From CAYQUC01 sp964514215 (GTDB lineage: Bacteria; Pseudomonadota; Gammaproteobacteria; UBA6429; Thiohalophilaceae): a stretch of 5,239 nucleotides of DNA. The stretch covers positions 1-5,239 of the forward strand of contig CAZEPW010000102.1 of the NCBI GenBank assembly GCA_964514215.1, given 5' to 3'. Under the pieces are notes generated by a model. It ran no database searches. It was given only the letters and a program-made list of their open reading frames with translations, and was not told the DNA's origin. Of the stretch, positions 1-5,239 are shown piece after piece. Made by a program: the position numbers and the translations under genes. Within the stretch, counting starts at the first letter, position 1; each line of letters opens with the position of its first letter.

Positions 1-630
1 TTAATTAACAGCTACTTTACTTTTATCCAACATGCGAATTTTTTTAAGTGCTAATGCTATATTATCGTCAAGAAAACCACCGTAATAATGCACCGTCGTT
101 ATCCCAACAAGTTGTTCTGTTAATTCAGCGCCACTGCTGTCGAGAAACAACACCGTCGGCGTGAACCCAACATTATAGGGCTCCATAAACGCATCCATAC
201 TGATTTTTTTACCATCAAATCCCACCACATCATCGCCATCATATTCAATTTGTCGAATCAAAACGCGACTATCGTATTCTTGATTTAACAGCATTGGACG
301 TAAAAAATCACTACGCACTATTTCACAAAAACCACAGCTCTGCTGCGTAAACAACAATAATATTGGTACTTGTTTCTGCTTCGCAATTTTCGCATCGGCT
401 TTTAAATTGGTTGTCATTATAACGGTTTCAACAAACTCACCATCATCGGCCTCGTCTTGAGCCTCATAATCGGAATCCGTCGATTCACTATCCACTGCGG
501 TATCCGAGCTAATCTTAGTGGCTGCTTGTGAATCCGCTATGATAGTAAAATCAGTAGCGCTTAAGAGACCAACAAAGCCAAAAATACTGACAAGAATAGC
601 ACTGTATATAATAAAATAATTTTTCTGCAT
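1..630 (-). CDS. Exported thioredoxin-fold protein with CGFC active site
   Basis: This is a 209-residue protein read from the ATG at 630; its TAA stop is the first three bases of the window. An in-frame ATG at 648 would add six residues, but only the 630 start has a purine-rich AGAG at suitable distance, and a -10 box at 669-674 leaves it a normal leader. Residues about 5-25 form a hydrophobic signal peptide or anchor. Residues 43-68 are a linker with 12 Asp/Glu in 26 positions. The thioredoxin domain follows: strand VPILLLF (88-94), Cys99-Gly-Phe-Cys102, and Thr157-cis-Pro158 before TVLFLD. The family exchanges or reduces disulfides, and the export signal suggests periplasmic action. It resembles SoxW-like or generic periplasmic thioredoxins, but the substrate is unknown. 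It is transcribed away from the hem operon, so a link to haem is only positional. The fold is confident; the specific role is not. Confidence 0.85.
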   Translation of the reverse strand: MQKNYFIIYSAILVSIFGFVGLLSATDFTIIADSQAATKISSDTAVDSESTDSDYEAQDEADDGEFVETVIMTTNLKADAKIAKQKQVPILLLFTQQSCGFCEIVRSDFLRPMLLNQEYDSRVLIRQIEYDGDDVVGFDGKKISMDAFMEPYNVGFTPTVLFLDSSGAELTEQLVGITTVHYYGGFLDDNIALALKKIRMLDKSKVAVN

Positions 631-668
631 TAATATCTCTGACAACATATTATTGGAAAAGGTTCGAT

Positions 669-674
669 ATTATA
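669..674 (-). promoter_or_regulatory. Candidate -10 box for the thioredoxin-fold gene
   Basis: The minus strand reads a perfect TATAAT here. Transcription would begin near 662, giving a leader of about 32 bases to the ATG at 630 and only about 14 to the ATG at 648, which supports the shorter protein. No good -35 hexamer is visible 16-18 bases upstream, so the call rests on the -10 alone in AT-rich DNA. Confidence 0.4.
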
Positions 675-685
675 CGCGCTAGGCT

Positions 686-696
686 TGTTATATACT
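686..696 (+). promoter_or_regulatory. Candidate extended -10 promoter for the hemCDXY operon
   Basis: TG at 686-687 is followed by the overlapping -10-like hexamers TATATA (689-694) and TATACT (691-696, five of six matches to consensus). I find no convincing -35 box, which fits an extended -10 promoter or one that depends on an activator. Transcription would start near 701-703, leaving a leader of about 70 bases before hemC. No other plausible promoter is seen between the divergent genes on this strand. Confidence 0.3.
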
Positions 697-700
697 GCAC

Positions 701-732
701 CCTATGTCCTATTGAGAGAGAAAACACATAGG
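701..732 (+). promoter_or_regulatory. Inverted repeat in the hemC leader
   Basis: CCTATGT (701-707) is the exact reverse complement of ACATAGG (726-732), with 18 bases between. The right arm overlaps AGGA (730-733), the only Shine-Dalgarno-like sequence in the leader. A second partial copy, TCCTAT (707-712), can pair with ATAGGA (728-733) instead, so two mutually exclusive hairpins are possible. It could also be a protein-binding operator placed at the start of transcription. The repeat is seen directly; its function is inferred. Confidence 0.35.
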
Positions 733-742
733 ATTATGTTAA

Positions 743-769
743 ATGATAAACGGATATAAAGTACGCTAA
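743..769 (+). CDS. Possible 8-codon leader mini-ORF upstream of hemC
   Basis: ATG at 743 opens a frame encoding MINGYKVR that ends with TAA at 767-769, two bases before the hemC ATG and in a different frame. AGGA at 730-733 sits 9 bases before this ATG, a normal ribosome-binding distance, whereas it is too far (38 bases) from the hemC start. Translation of the mini-ORF followed by reinitiation could deliver ribosomes to hemC. Short frames of this size arise often by chance, and no residue pattern suggests attenuation. Confidence 0.2.
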   Translation: MINGYKVR

Positions 770-771
770 TT

Positions 772-1710
772 ATGACTGATACAACGAATGACACATTAAC
801 AATTGCCACCCGCCAAAGCCCACTTGCACTGTGGCAGGCACATTATGTAAGTGACTTACTCACAGCCGCACATCCTGGTTTAAAGGTCGAATTGTTAAAA
901 ATGACCACCAAAGGTGATAAAATTTTAGACACCCCGCTAGCAAAAGTTGGTGGTAAGGGATTGTTTGTAAAGGAATTAGAGGTAGGACTACTAGAAGGTA
1001 AAGCCGATATCGCGGTTCATTCAATGAAAGATGTGCCCATCGATTTCCCTGATGGCCTGCATATTTCAACCATTTGTATGCGTGAAGATCCACGTGATGC
1101 GTTTGTCTCGAATAACTACCAACGCTTTGAAGATTTACCTCAAGGAGCAAAAGTCGGCACCTCAAGCTTACGCCGCCAGTGTCAAATTCGTGCAAACCGT
1201 CCGGATTTAAAGATTTTAGATCTACGCGGTAATGTTAATACCCGTCTGAGTAAACTCGATAATGGCGATTATGATGCCATTATTCTAGCGGTTGCAGGGC
1301 TTAAACGCCTCGAAATGAACGACCGAATAACCGAGGCACTCGGTCCCGAAATCAGTTTACCGGCTGTTGGCCAAGGTGCAGTTGGTATTGAATGTCGAAT
1401 TGACGATGAGCGAGTTCACCGCCTGCTTAAACCACTTAATGATCATAAAACAGCGCAACGCATCACAGCAGAGCGCGCGATGAATCTACGCTTAGAAGGC
1501 GGTTGTCAGGTACCCATTGCCGGTTTTGCAGAAATCGATAAGGGTATTTTATTGATGCGTGGTCTGGTTGGTTCAGCCGATGGCAGCCGAATTATTCGTG
1601 CTGAAATTGCCGGTAAACCCGAACAAGCTGACGAACTCGGCACCGTATTAGCTGAGGATTTGCTGGCTCAAGGAGCCAAAGAAATATTAAGTGAATTATA
1701 TAAAGATTAA
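772..1710 (+). CDS. hemC: Hydroxymethylbilane synthase (porphobilinogen deaminase)
   Basis: HemC joins four porphobilinogen molecules into linear hydroxymethylbilane in the cytoplasm, using a covalent dipyrromethane cofactor as primer. The 312-residue length is normal for the family. All key landmarks are present, each shifted by three from E. coli numbering: Arg14 in IATRQSPLALWQ, catalytic Asp87 in VHSMKDVP, Arg134-Arg135 in SSLRRQ, Arg152 and Arg158 in LRGNVNTRL, and the cofactor-attachment Cys245 in EGGCQVPIAG. Lys-Gly-Leu-Phe-Val-Lys-Glu, also conserved, precedes the Asp. The ATG at 772 is the only possible start, because an in-frame TAA lies at 757-759 with no other start codon between. 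It lacks a clear Shine-Dalgarno sequence, which is odd for the first gene of an operon. hemD begins 8 bases after the stop, so its unstable product is passed to an enzyme made alongside it. The identification is secure. Confidence 0.98.
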   Translation: MTDTTNDTLTIATRQSPLALWQAHYVSDLLTAAHPGLKVELLKMTTKGDKILDTPLAKVGGKGLFVKELEVGLLEGKADIAVHSMKDVPIDFPDGLHISTICMREDPRDAFVSNNYQRFEDLPQGAKVGTSSLRRQCQIRANRPDLKILDLRGNVNTRLSKLDNGDYDAIILAVAGLKRLEMNDRITEALGPEISLPAVGQGAVGIECRIDDERVHRLLKPLNDHKTAQRITAERAMNLRLEGGCQVPIAGFAEIDKGILLMRGLVGSADGSRIIRAEIAGKPEQADELGTVLAEDLLAQGAKEILSELYKD

Positions 1711-1718
1711 ATTTATTG

Positions 1719-2546
1719 ATGAAAAACAACAACTTAAATGGTTGTAATGTTGTCGTAACACGACCTGCCGCACAAGCACAGGGACTGGCAAAACTAATCG
1801 AAAATGCCGGAGGCAATGCCCTATTATTTCCGGTTTTAAAAATAACCGAAACCGATGACAAATCCGAGCTAGATACCCTGATACAAGAATTAGAGCACTA
1901 CTCTATCTTAATATTCATCAGCCCCAACGCCGTCAACATTGGCCTCGGCTATATTTTACAACAACGCCAAATCCCGGCAAACTGCAAAATTGCAGCTGTC
2001 GGCAAAAGCAGTGCCCGATGTGCCCAATTACTATTAAACCGTGATATTGATATCGTCCCCAAAGCATTTGATGGGCATTCTGGCGGCTATAATAGTGAGT
2101 CTTTACTATCTTTACCGGCTTTGAAAAACGTGGTAAACCAAAAAATTGCCATATTAAAAGGCAATGGCGGCCGAGAATTATTAGCAACCACATTACGGGA
2201 TCGTGGTGCGCAGGTGAGCTATATTAATACATACCAGCGCACTATTCCGGATGACAGCGAGCTTACAAACAGAATAGAGGAATTGCTTACTCACACTCAG
2301 GATAGCAACCCAATTTGTGTCACCATTACTAGCGCAGAAAGTTTAACGAATTTTTTAACGTTACTCGGTGAGCACGCAACACAATGGTTAGCAAAGAGCC
2401 AATTAATCGTTATCAATGAACGATTAGTCTCTATCGCAATACAATTGGGGTTTAAAAAAAAGCCCCTCGTTGCACTAAATGCCAGCGACCAAGCCTTAGC
2501 AGATAGTGTTGCAAGTTGGTATGAGAATAAAGCAAAATTAACTTAG
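1719..2546 (+). CDS. hemD: Uroporphyrinogen-III synthase
   Basis: HemD cyclises hydroxymethylbilane with inversion of ring D to give uroporphyrinogen III, the last common precursor of haem, sirohaem and cobalamin. From the ATG at 1719 it has 275 residues, slightly longer than the roughly 250 usual in enterics; a TTG immediately upstream (1716) is a less likely start. The family is poorly conserved, but the two-lobed pattern is clear: N-terminal VVVTRPAAQAQGLAKLIENAGG (from residue 11), ISPNAV (67-72), AAVGKSSA, then LKGNGGRELL (146-155), the conserved Tyr172 in INTYQRTIP, and TSAESL (204-209). No Shine-Dalgarno sequence is visible, so translation is probably coupled to hemC across the 8-base gap. 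Two inverted repeats lie in its last third. Position directly after hemC adds strong support. Confidence 0.95.
   Translation: MKNNNLNGCNVVVTRPAAQAQGLAKLIENAGGNALLFPVLKITETDDKSELDTLIQELEHYSILIFISPNAVNIGLGYILQQRQIPANCKIAAVGKSSARCAQLLLNRDIDIVPKAFDGHSGGYNSESLLSLPALKNVVNQKIAILKGNGGRELLATTLRDRGAQVSYINTYQRTIPDDSELTNRIEELLTHTQDSNPICVTITSAESLTNFLTLLGEHATQWLAKSQLIVINERLVSIAIQLGFKKKPLVALNASDQALADSVASWYENKAKLT
2404..2466 (+). repeat. Two inverted repeats inside the 3' part of hemD
   Basis: TAATCGTT (2404-2411) and AACGATTA (2419-2426) form a perfect 8-bp repeat with a 7-base loop. Twenty bases later, GGGGTTT (2447-2453) can pair with AAGCCCC (2460-2466), with one G-U pair and a loop of A residues. Both lie within codons of hemD. 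They may be chance structures, or RNA hairpins separating hemCD from hemXY. Neither is followed by a T-run, so they do not look like terminators. Confidence 0.25.
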
Positions 2547-2561
2547 TCCCAATCGATAAAC

Positions 2562-2567
2562 AGGAAA
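2562..2567 (+). promoter_or_regulatory. Ribosome-binding site fixing the GTG start of hemX
   Basis: AGGAAA ends 4 bases before GTG at 2572 and is the best Shine-Dalgarno match in the window. The nearest downstream ATG (2585) is out of frame, so this site supports the GTG start. The contrast with hemC, hemD and hemY, which lack clear sites, suggests hemX is initiated independently. Confidence 0.7.
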
Positions 2568-2571
2568 TATT

Positions 2572-3927
2572 GTGCCCGATAAAAATGAACAGGCAAAACC
2601 AAGCTTACCACAAAATACCAAACCAGCAGCCGAAAGCCCGGCTACATCGACACCATTTAGTCTATTAAAAATAGCCAGCTGGTTTCTAGGCTCGCTACTG
2701 CTTATCAGCATAGCCGGCGGTTATTATTTATGGAATTTTGTTAATGACACTAAAGACAATATTGAACAAAAAATAGTAAGCAATAACGTAGCAGCCAGCA
2801 CGTTAAGCCGCTCATTATCTAACACTGAATCAAAGCTCGATAATAAAATAGCGGCATTAAAAACCTTGCAGTCAGAATTATCCGATAGTGTTGCAGCGCT
2901 ATTAGCAAAAAGCACCCACATGCGCAAAGATTGGTTAGTCAGTGAAGCAGAATATTTAGTAAAGTTAGCCATCAACAAATTAATATTAGAAGATGACGTT
3001 AAAACCGCGATTACCGCGCTTAATAATGCCGATGCACGATTACTCGAAGCCGGCGACCCAGGATTATTACTACTGCGCCAGGAAATTAGTAATAAATTAA
3101 CCGCGCTAAAAGCACTTCCTGTGATCGATACCAGCGGCATGTCGATTCAAATTAGCAGCGTTATACAACAAGTCGAAAATCTGCCGTTAGTCACGCCCGA
3201 TCCAAAAAGTTTTAAACAAATACAACAAAGCACGGATAAAGATGATGTGCCAACAAATTGGAAAGAAGTGACCAGTCGCGTGATATCCGATGTAACCAGT
3301 TTAATTCGTATTCGAAAACACGATCAAATAGTGCAACCACTATTATCACCCGAACAACGATTCTTTTTGGTGCAAAACTTAAAACTACAACTCGAACAAG
3401 CACGTACCGCCCTATTACACCAACAACAAATAATATACCGTGAACGTTTATCTCAGGCTATTGTTTGGATAAATGAATATTTTGATATATCAAAAGCCGC
3501 AACTAAAGCAAGCCTTAACATTTTAAATAATTTAAATAAAAAAACCTTAACGAACCCAATACCCGATTTAACTATCGCACTTAGAATGTTTGATAAATTT
3601 CAAGACGGTACCCAATTACAAAAAAACGTAACACCGCCAAAACCAAAAAAAAATATTTCAAAAAAAATACGTAAAAAAATCAAACCTAAAAAAATAACTG
3701 CCATTAAAAAACAAAATCCAAAACCGGTGATTAACAGACCTGAGATAAAAAAACCGGATACTAAAAAAGTAGAACCGGTCATTAACAAGAATGAAAAAAA
3801 TAACGACAGCAAAAAAACCAAAACCCAAAACATTATTGAAGAAAAAACTAGCAATGAGAAAACATTAGAAAACAACACTAAAAAAGTACCACTAATCATT
3901 CCAACTAAACCGGGTTTAGCGCTATGA
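2572..3927 (+). CDS. hemX: HemX family inner-membrane protein of the hem operon
   Basis: This 451-residue protein matches the gram-negative HemX family. A Pro/Ser/Thr-rich N-terminus (1-33) precedes one transmembrane helix (about 34-54) and a predicted coiled coil (about 58-110). The helical body that follows carries the family signature around Trp121 (WLVSEAEYLVKLA) and Ala153-Asp154. The body should be periplasmic. Relatives are often labelled uroporphyrinogen-III C-methyltransferase, but no SAM-binding methyltransferase motif is visible, so that activity should not be assumed; the true role in tetrapyrrole synthesis is unsettled. The odd part is residues 351-451: 28 Lys and 2 Arg against 9 acidic residues, rich in Pro and Asn, probably disordered, making the protein longer than the roughly 390 residues of E. 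coli HemX. The tail is encoded by A-tracts of 7-9 bases. The start is GTG with a good ribosome site. The stop overlaps hemY (ATGA). Confidence 0.9.
   Translation: MPDKNEQAKPSLPQNTKPAAESPATSTPFSLLKIASWFLGSLLLISIAGGYYLWNFVNDTKDNIEQKIVSNNVAASTLSRSLSNTESKLDNKIAALKTLQSELSDSVAALLAKSTHMRKDWLVSEAEYLVKLAINKLILEDDVKTAITALNNADARLLEAGDPGLLLLRQEISNKLTALKALPVIDTSGMSIQISSVIQQVENLPLVTPDPKSFKQIQQSTDKDDVPTNWKEVTSRVISDVTSLIRIRKHDQIVQPLLSPEQRFFLVQNLKLQLEQARTALLHQQQIIYRERLSQAIVWINEYFDISKAATKASLNILNNLNKKTLTNPIPDLTIALRMFDKFQDGTQLQKNVTPPKPKKNISKKIRKKIKPKKITAIKKQNPKPVINRPEIKKPDTKKVEPVINKNEKNNDSKKTKTQNIIEEKTSNEKTLENNTKKVPLIIPTKPGLAL
3722..3787 (+). repeat. Short direct repeat in the HemX tail coding region
   Basis: Bases 3722-3736 and 3773-3787 match at 14 of 15 positions and are 51 bases (17 codons) apart in the same frame; both encode PVIN. 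A partial third copy of AAACCGG lies at 3751-3757. This suggests the lysine-rich tail grew by in-frame duplication, though the low complexity of the region makes chance similarity likelier than usual. Confidence 0.4.
3905..3919 (+). promoter_or_regulatory. Palindrome over the hemY ribosome-binding region
   Basis: CTAAACC (3905-3911) and GGTTTAG (3913-3919) are exact reverse complements around a single central G, ending 4 bases before the hemY ATG at 3924. As RNA it can form a 6-bp stem with a three-base loop. That would hide the only G-rich segment (3912-3914) able to act as a ribosome-binding site. Ribosomes finishing hemX would open it, so it may enforce translational coupling of hemY to hemX. 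The symmetry is seen directly; the function is inferred. Confidence 0.4.
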
Positions 3928-5165
3928 TTAAATTACTGATATTATTTTTAGTCGTATTATTATTATCAGTTTTCATTGGTCTGTTCGCAAACCACGATAC
4001 CGGTTATGTTTTAATTGGACGAGGTTATTACACAGTTGAACTGAGTTTAACTTTATACGTCGTGTTGCAATTAACTGCTTTTATCTCATTGTATGCCATT
4101 ATTCGAGTTGGCTTGCAAACTTGGCACATGCCCAAAATTATTCGTCGTTGGAAAAAACGCCAGCAACGACAAAAAGCCCATAGCGCATCCAACGCAGGAT
4201 TAATGCAACTCGCCCAAGGCCAATGGAAAAAAGCCGAAAATACACTAATTAAAAGTGCAAAAAATTCTGAAACACCACTGCTAAATTACCTAAGCGCCGC
4301 ACGCGCCGCACAAAAGATGAATGCCCCCGAACGACGCGATGAATACTTGGAATTAGCTCAAGCCCAAGTAACAAAAAACAAAACCAAAAATGAATTTGCC
4401 ATTCAAATTACGCAAGCCGAACTACAAATGGCTCACGGTCAATTCGACAGTGCCAAAACACTGTTAAAAAATTTAAAAAAACTAAAACCCAACCACCCAC
4501 AAGTTTTGTTTTTATTATTCCAACTCTATAGCAAACAAAAAGATTTTGACCCATTATTGGATATATTACCGCAAGTTAGAAAATTAAAACTCATTCCTAA
4601 TGAAGAATTATCACAAATTGAACTAGAACTTTACAGCTATGCTTTAAAAAAATTGGAAAACCAATCTGGTTCAGAGATTATAAAATTTTGGAAAATAATT
4701 CCAAAAAATTGTCAGGAAGATGATTCACTCATAAAACTGTATGCCACGTTATTAATAAACAAAAACAAACACGATACTGCTAACAACCTATTAAAAACCA
4801 GACTAAAAAGTCATTGGAACGAGGACTTAATTTTATTATACGGCGATGTTGTATCAACCACACCCGTGGCTCAACTTGAATTTGCAGAAACATTTTTAAA
4901 TAAACATGAAAAAAATCACTATTTGTTATTAACCTTAGGCAAACTAGCCAAACGCTGTGAACTCTGGGGCAAAGCGCGCTCCTATCTTGAAGCCAGTATT
5001 GGTAGCAAGGCAAAACGAGAAACGTATCGAGAACTCGGTGCATTACTCGAACAACTCGGCGAATATGATGCTGCAGCAAAGTGTTTTAAAGATGGTTTGT
5101 TTTTAGATCAAAAAATTTCAACCGCACCAGCGTTAAAACTCGTGAATTTAAATACAGCTGAATAA
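3924..5165 (+). CDS. hemY: HemY family inner-membrane TPR protein
   Basis: This 413-residue protein is the gram-negative HemY family (about 400 residues in E. coli), unrelated to the Bacillus HemY protoporphyrinogen oxidase. Two hydrophobic helices (about 2-22 and 42-62) flank a short loop with the conserved pattern Asp25-x-Gly-Tyr-Val and Glu39. The basic stretch after helix 2 (RRWKKRQQRQK, about 74-84) places the rest in the cytoplasm by the positive-inside rule. The remainder is helical with TPR-like repeats: about 92-115 (AQGQWKKAENTLIKSA), 171-220, and the clearest at 368-401 (LGEYDAAAKCFKDGL). TPRs bind other proteins, so a scaffold for haem-pathway enzymes at the membrane is a reasonable inference, not shown here. 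The start overlaps the hemX stop by four bases with no separate Shine-Dalgarno, and a palindrome covers the region just upstream, so coupled translation is expected. Confidence 0.93.
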   Translation: MIKLLILFLVVLLLSVFIGLFANHDTGYVLIGRGYYTVELSLTLYVVLQLTAFISLYAIIRVGLQTWHMPKIIRRWKKRQQRQKAHSASNAGLMQLAQGQWKKAENTLIKSAKNSETPLLNYLSAARAAQKMNAPERRDEYLELAQAQVTKNKTKNEFAIQITQAELQMAHGQFDSAKTLLKNLKKLKPNHPQVLFLLFQLYSKQKDFDPLLDILPQVRKLKLIPNEELSQIELELYSYALKKLENQSGSEIIKFWKIIPKNCQEDDSLIKLYATLLINKNKHDTANNLLKTRLKSHWNEDLILLYGDVVSTTPVAQLEFAETFLNKHEKNHYLLLTLGKLAKRCELWGKARSYLEASIGSKAKRETYRELGALLEQLGEYDAAAKCFKDGLFLDQKISTAPALKLVNLNTAE

Positions 5166-5211
5166 TATTATTACTTTTAACAGTTTTAATATAACTCTAA
5201 TTTAAACCGTC

Positions 5212-5236
5212 ACTCCCGTATGCGCTTAACGGGAGT
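5212..5236. repeat. Inverted repeat downstream of hemY, likely a dispersed repeat
   Basis: ACTCCCGT (5212-5219) is the exact reverse complement of ACGGGAGT (5229-5236), with a 9-base loop. The setting (CCGTC before, CCA after) resembles the abundant gammaproteobacterial palindromes of the CGTCATTCCCG...CGGGAATCCA type. It is more G/C-rich than the surrounding DNA. The window ends three bases later, so a following T-run cannot be seen and a terminator role is unproven. Bases 5166-5211 are AT-rich with no feature I can support. Confidence 0.55.
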
Positions 5237-5239
5237 CCA

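Noticed and set aside
631..648. Upstream in-frame ATG at 648 as the thioredoxin-fold gene start
   Set aside because: It has no ribosome-binding site and would lie only about 14 bases from the predicted transcript start, while the ATG at 630 has AGAG upstream and begins a better signal peptide.
1330..1344. Perfect inverted repeat ACCGAG-GCA-CTCGGT inside hemC
   Set aside because: It is short, lies in well-conserved coding sequence, has no T-run after it and sits near no gene boundary. Protein constraint explains it well enough.
2724..3140. 138-codon open frame on the minus strand opposite hemX
   Set aside because: It lies wholly within hemX on the other strand, has no ribosome site or recognisable motif, and its composition is the complement of HemX codons.
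3620..3694. Phased A-tracts producing intrinsic DNA bending
   Set aside because: The centres of the runs are about 26, 14, 13 and 15 bases apart, which does not match the helical repeat of about 10.5 bases.
3600..3899. Minus-strand hydrophobic frame of 99 codons rich in Phe and Leu
   Set aside because: It looks like a membrane protein only because the opposite strand encodes the A-rich lysine tail of HemX; Lys AAA codons read in reverse become Phe TTT.
5212..5239. Rho-independent terminator for the hem operon
   Set aside because: The hairpin is convincing but no T-run is visible before the window ends, and its flanks fit a dispersed repeat better, so it is listed as a repeat.

Overview
The window is an AT-rich chromosomal segment most like a gammaproteobacterium. 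The main evidence is the gene order hemC-hemD-hemX-hemY, the tetrapyrrole arrangement known from Escherichia coli and its relatives. HemX and HemY are the gram-negative inner-membrane families, not the unrelated Bacillus proteins of the same names. I cannot name the genus from sequence alone.

Layout. Positions 1-630 (minus strand) encode an exported or membrane-anchored thioredoxin-fold protein with a CGFC active site and a very acidic linker. A divergent intergenic region (631-771) holds a good -10 box for that gene. On the plus strand it holds a weaker promoter candidate for the hem operon, followed by a leader with a 7-bp inverted repeat and an 8-codon mini-ORF that ends 2 bases before hemC. 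Then come hemC (772-1710), hemD (1719-2546, 8-base gap), hemX (2572-3927, 25-base gap, GTG start with the best Shine-Dalgarno sequence in the window) and hemY (3924-5165, ATGA overlap with hemX). The last 74 bases hold no gene. They end in an inverted repeat that looks like part of a dispersed palindromic repeat family.

How the genes work together. HemC polymerises four porphobilinogens into hydroxymethylbilane, which is unstable. HemD closes it with D-ring inversion to uroporphyrinogen III, the branch point to haem, sirohaem and cobalamin. HemX (one transmembrane helix, predicted periplasmic body) and HemY (two transmembrane helices, predicted cytoplasmic TPR body) are membrane accessory proteins of this pathway; their biochemical roles are not settled. 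The whole set reads as one operon.

This is mostly a conserved housekeeping region and I see no obviously new multi-gene system. The points most worth a second look are regulatory and structural. A near-perfect palindrome covers the hemY ribosome-binding region. The hemC leader has two competing pairing options over a Shine-Dalgarno-like site. HemX has a lysine-rich C-terminal tail of about 100 residues, encoded by long A-tracts where one-base slippage would remove the tail.
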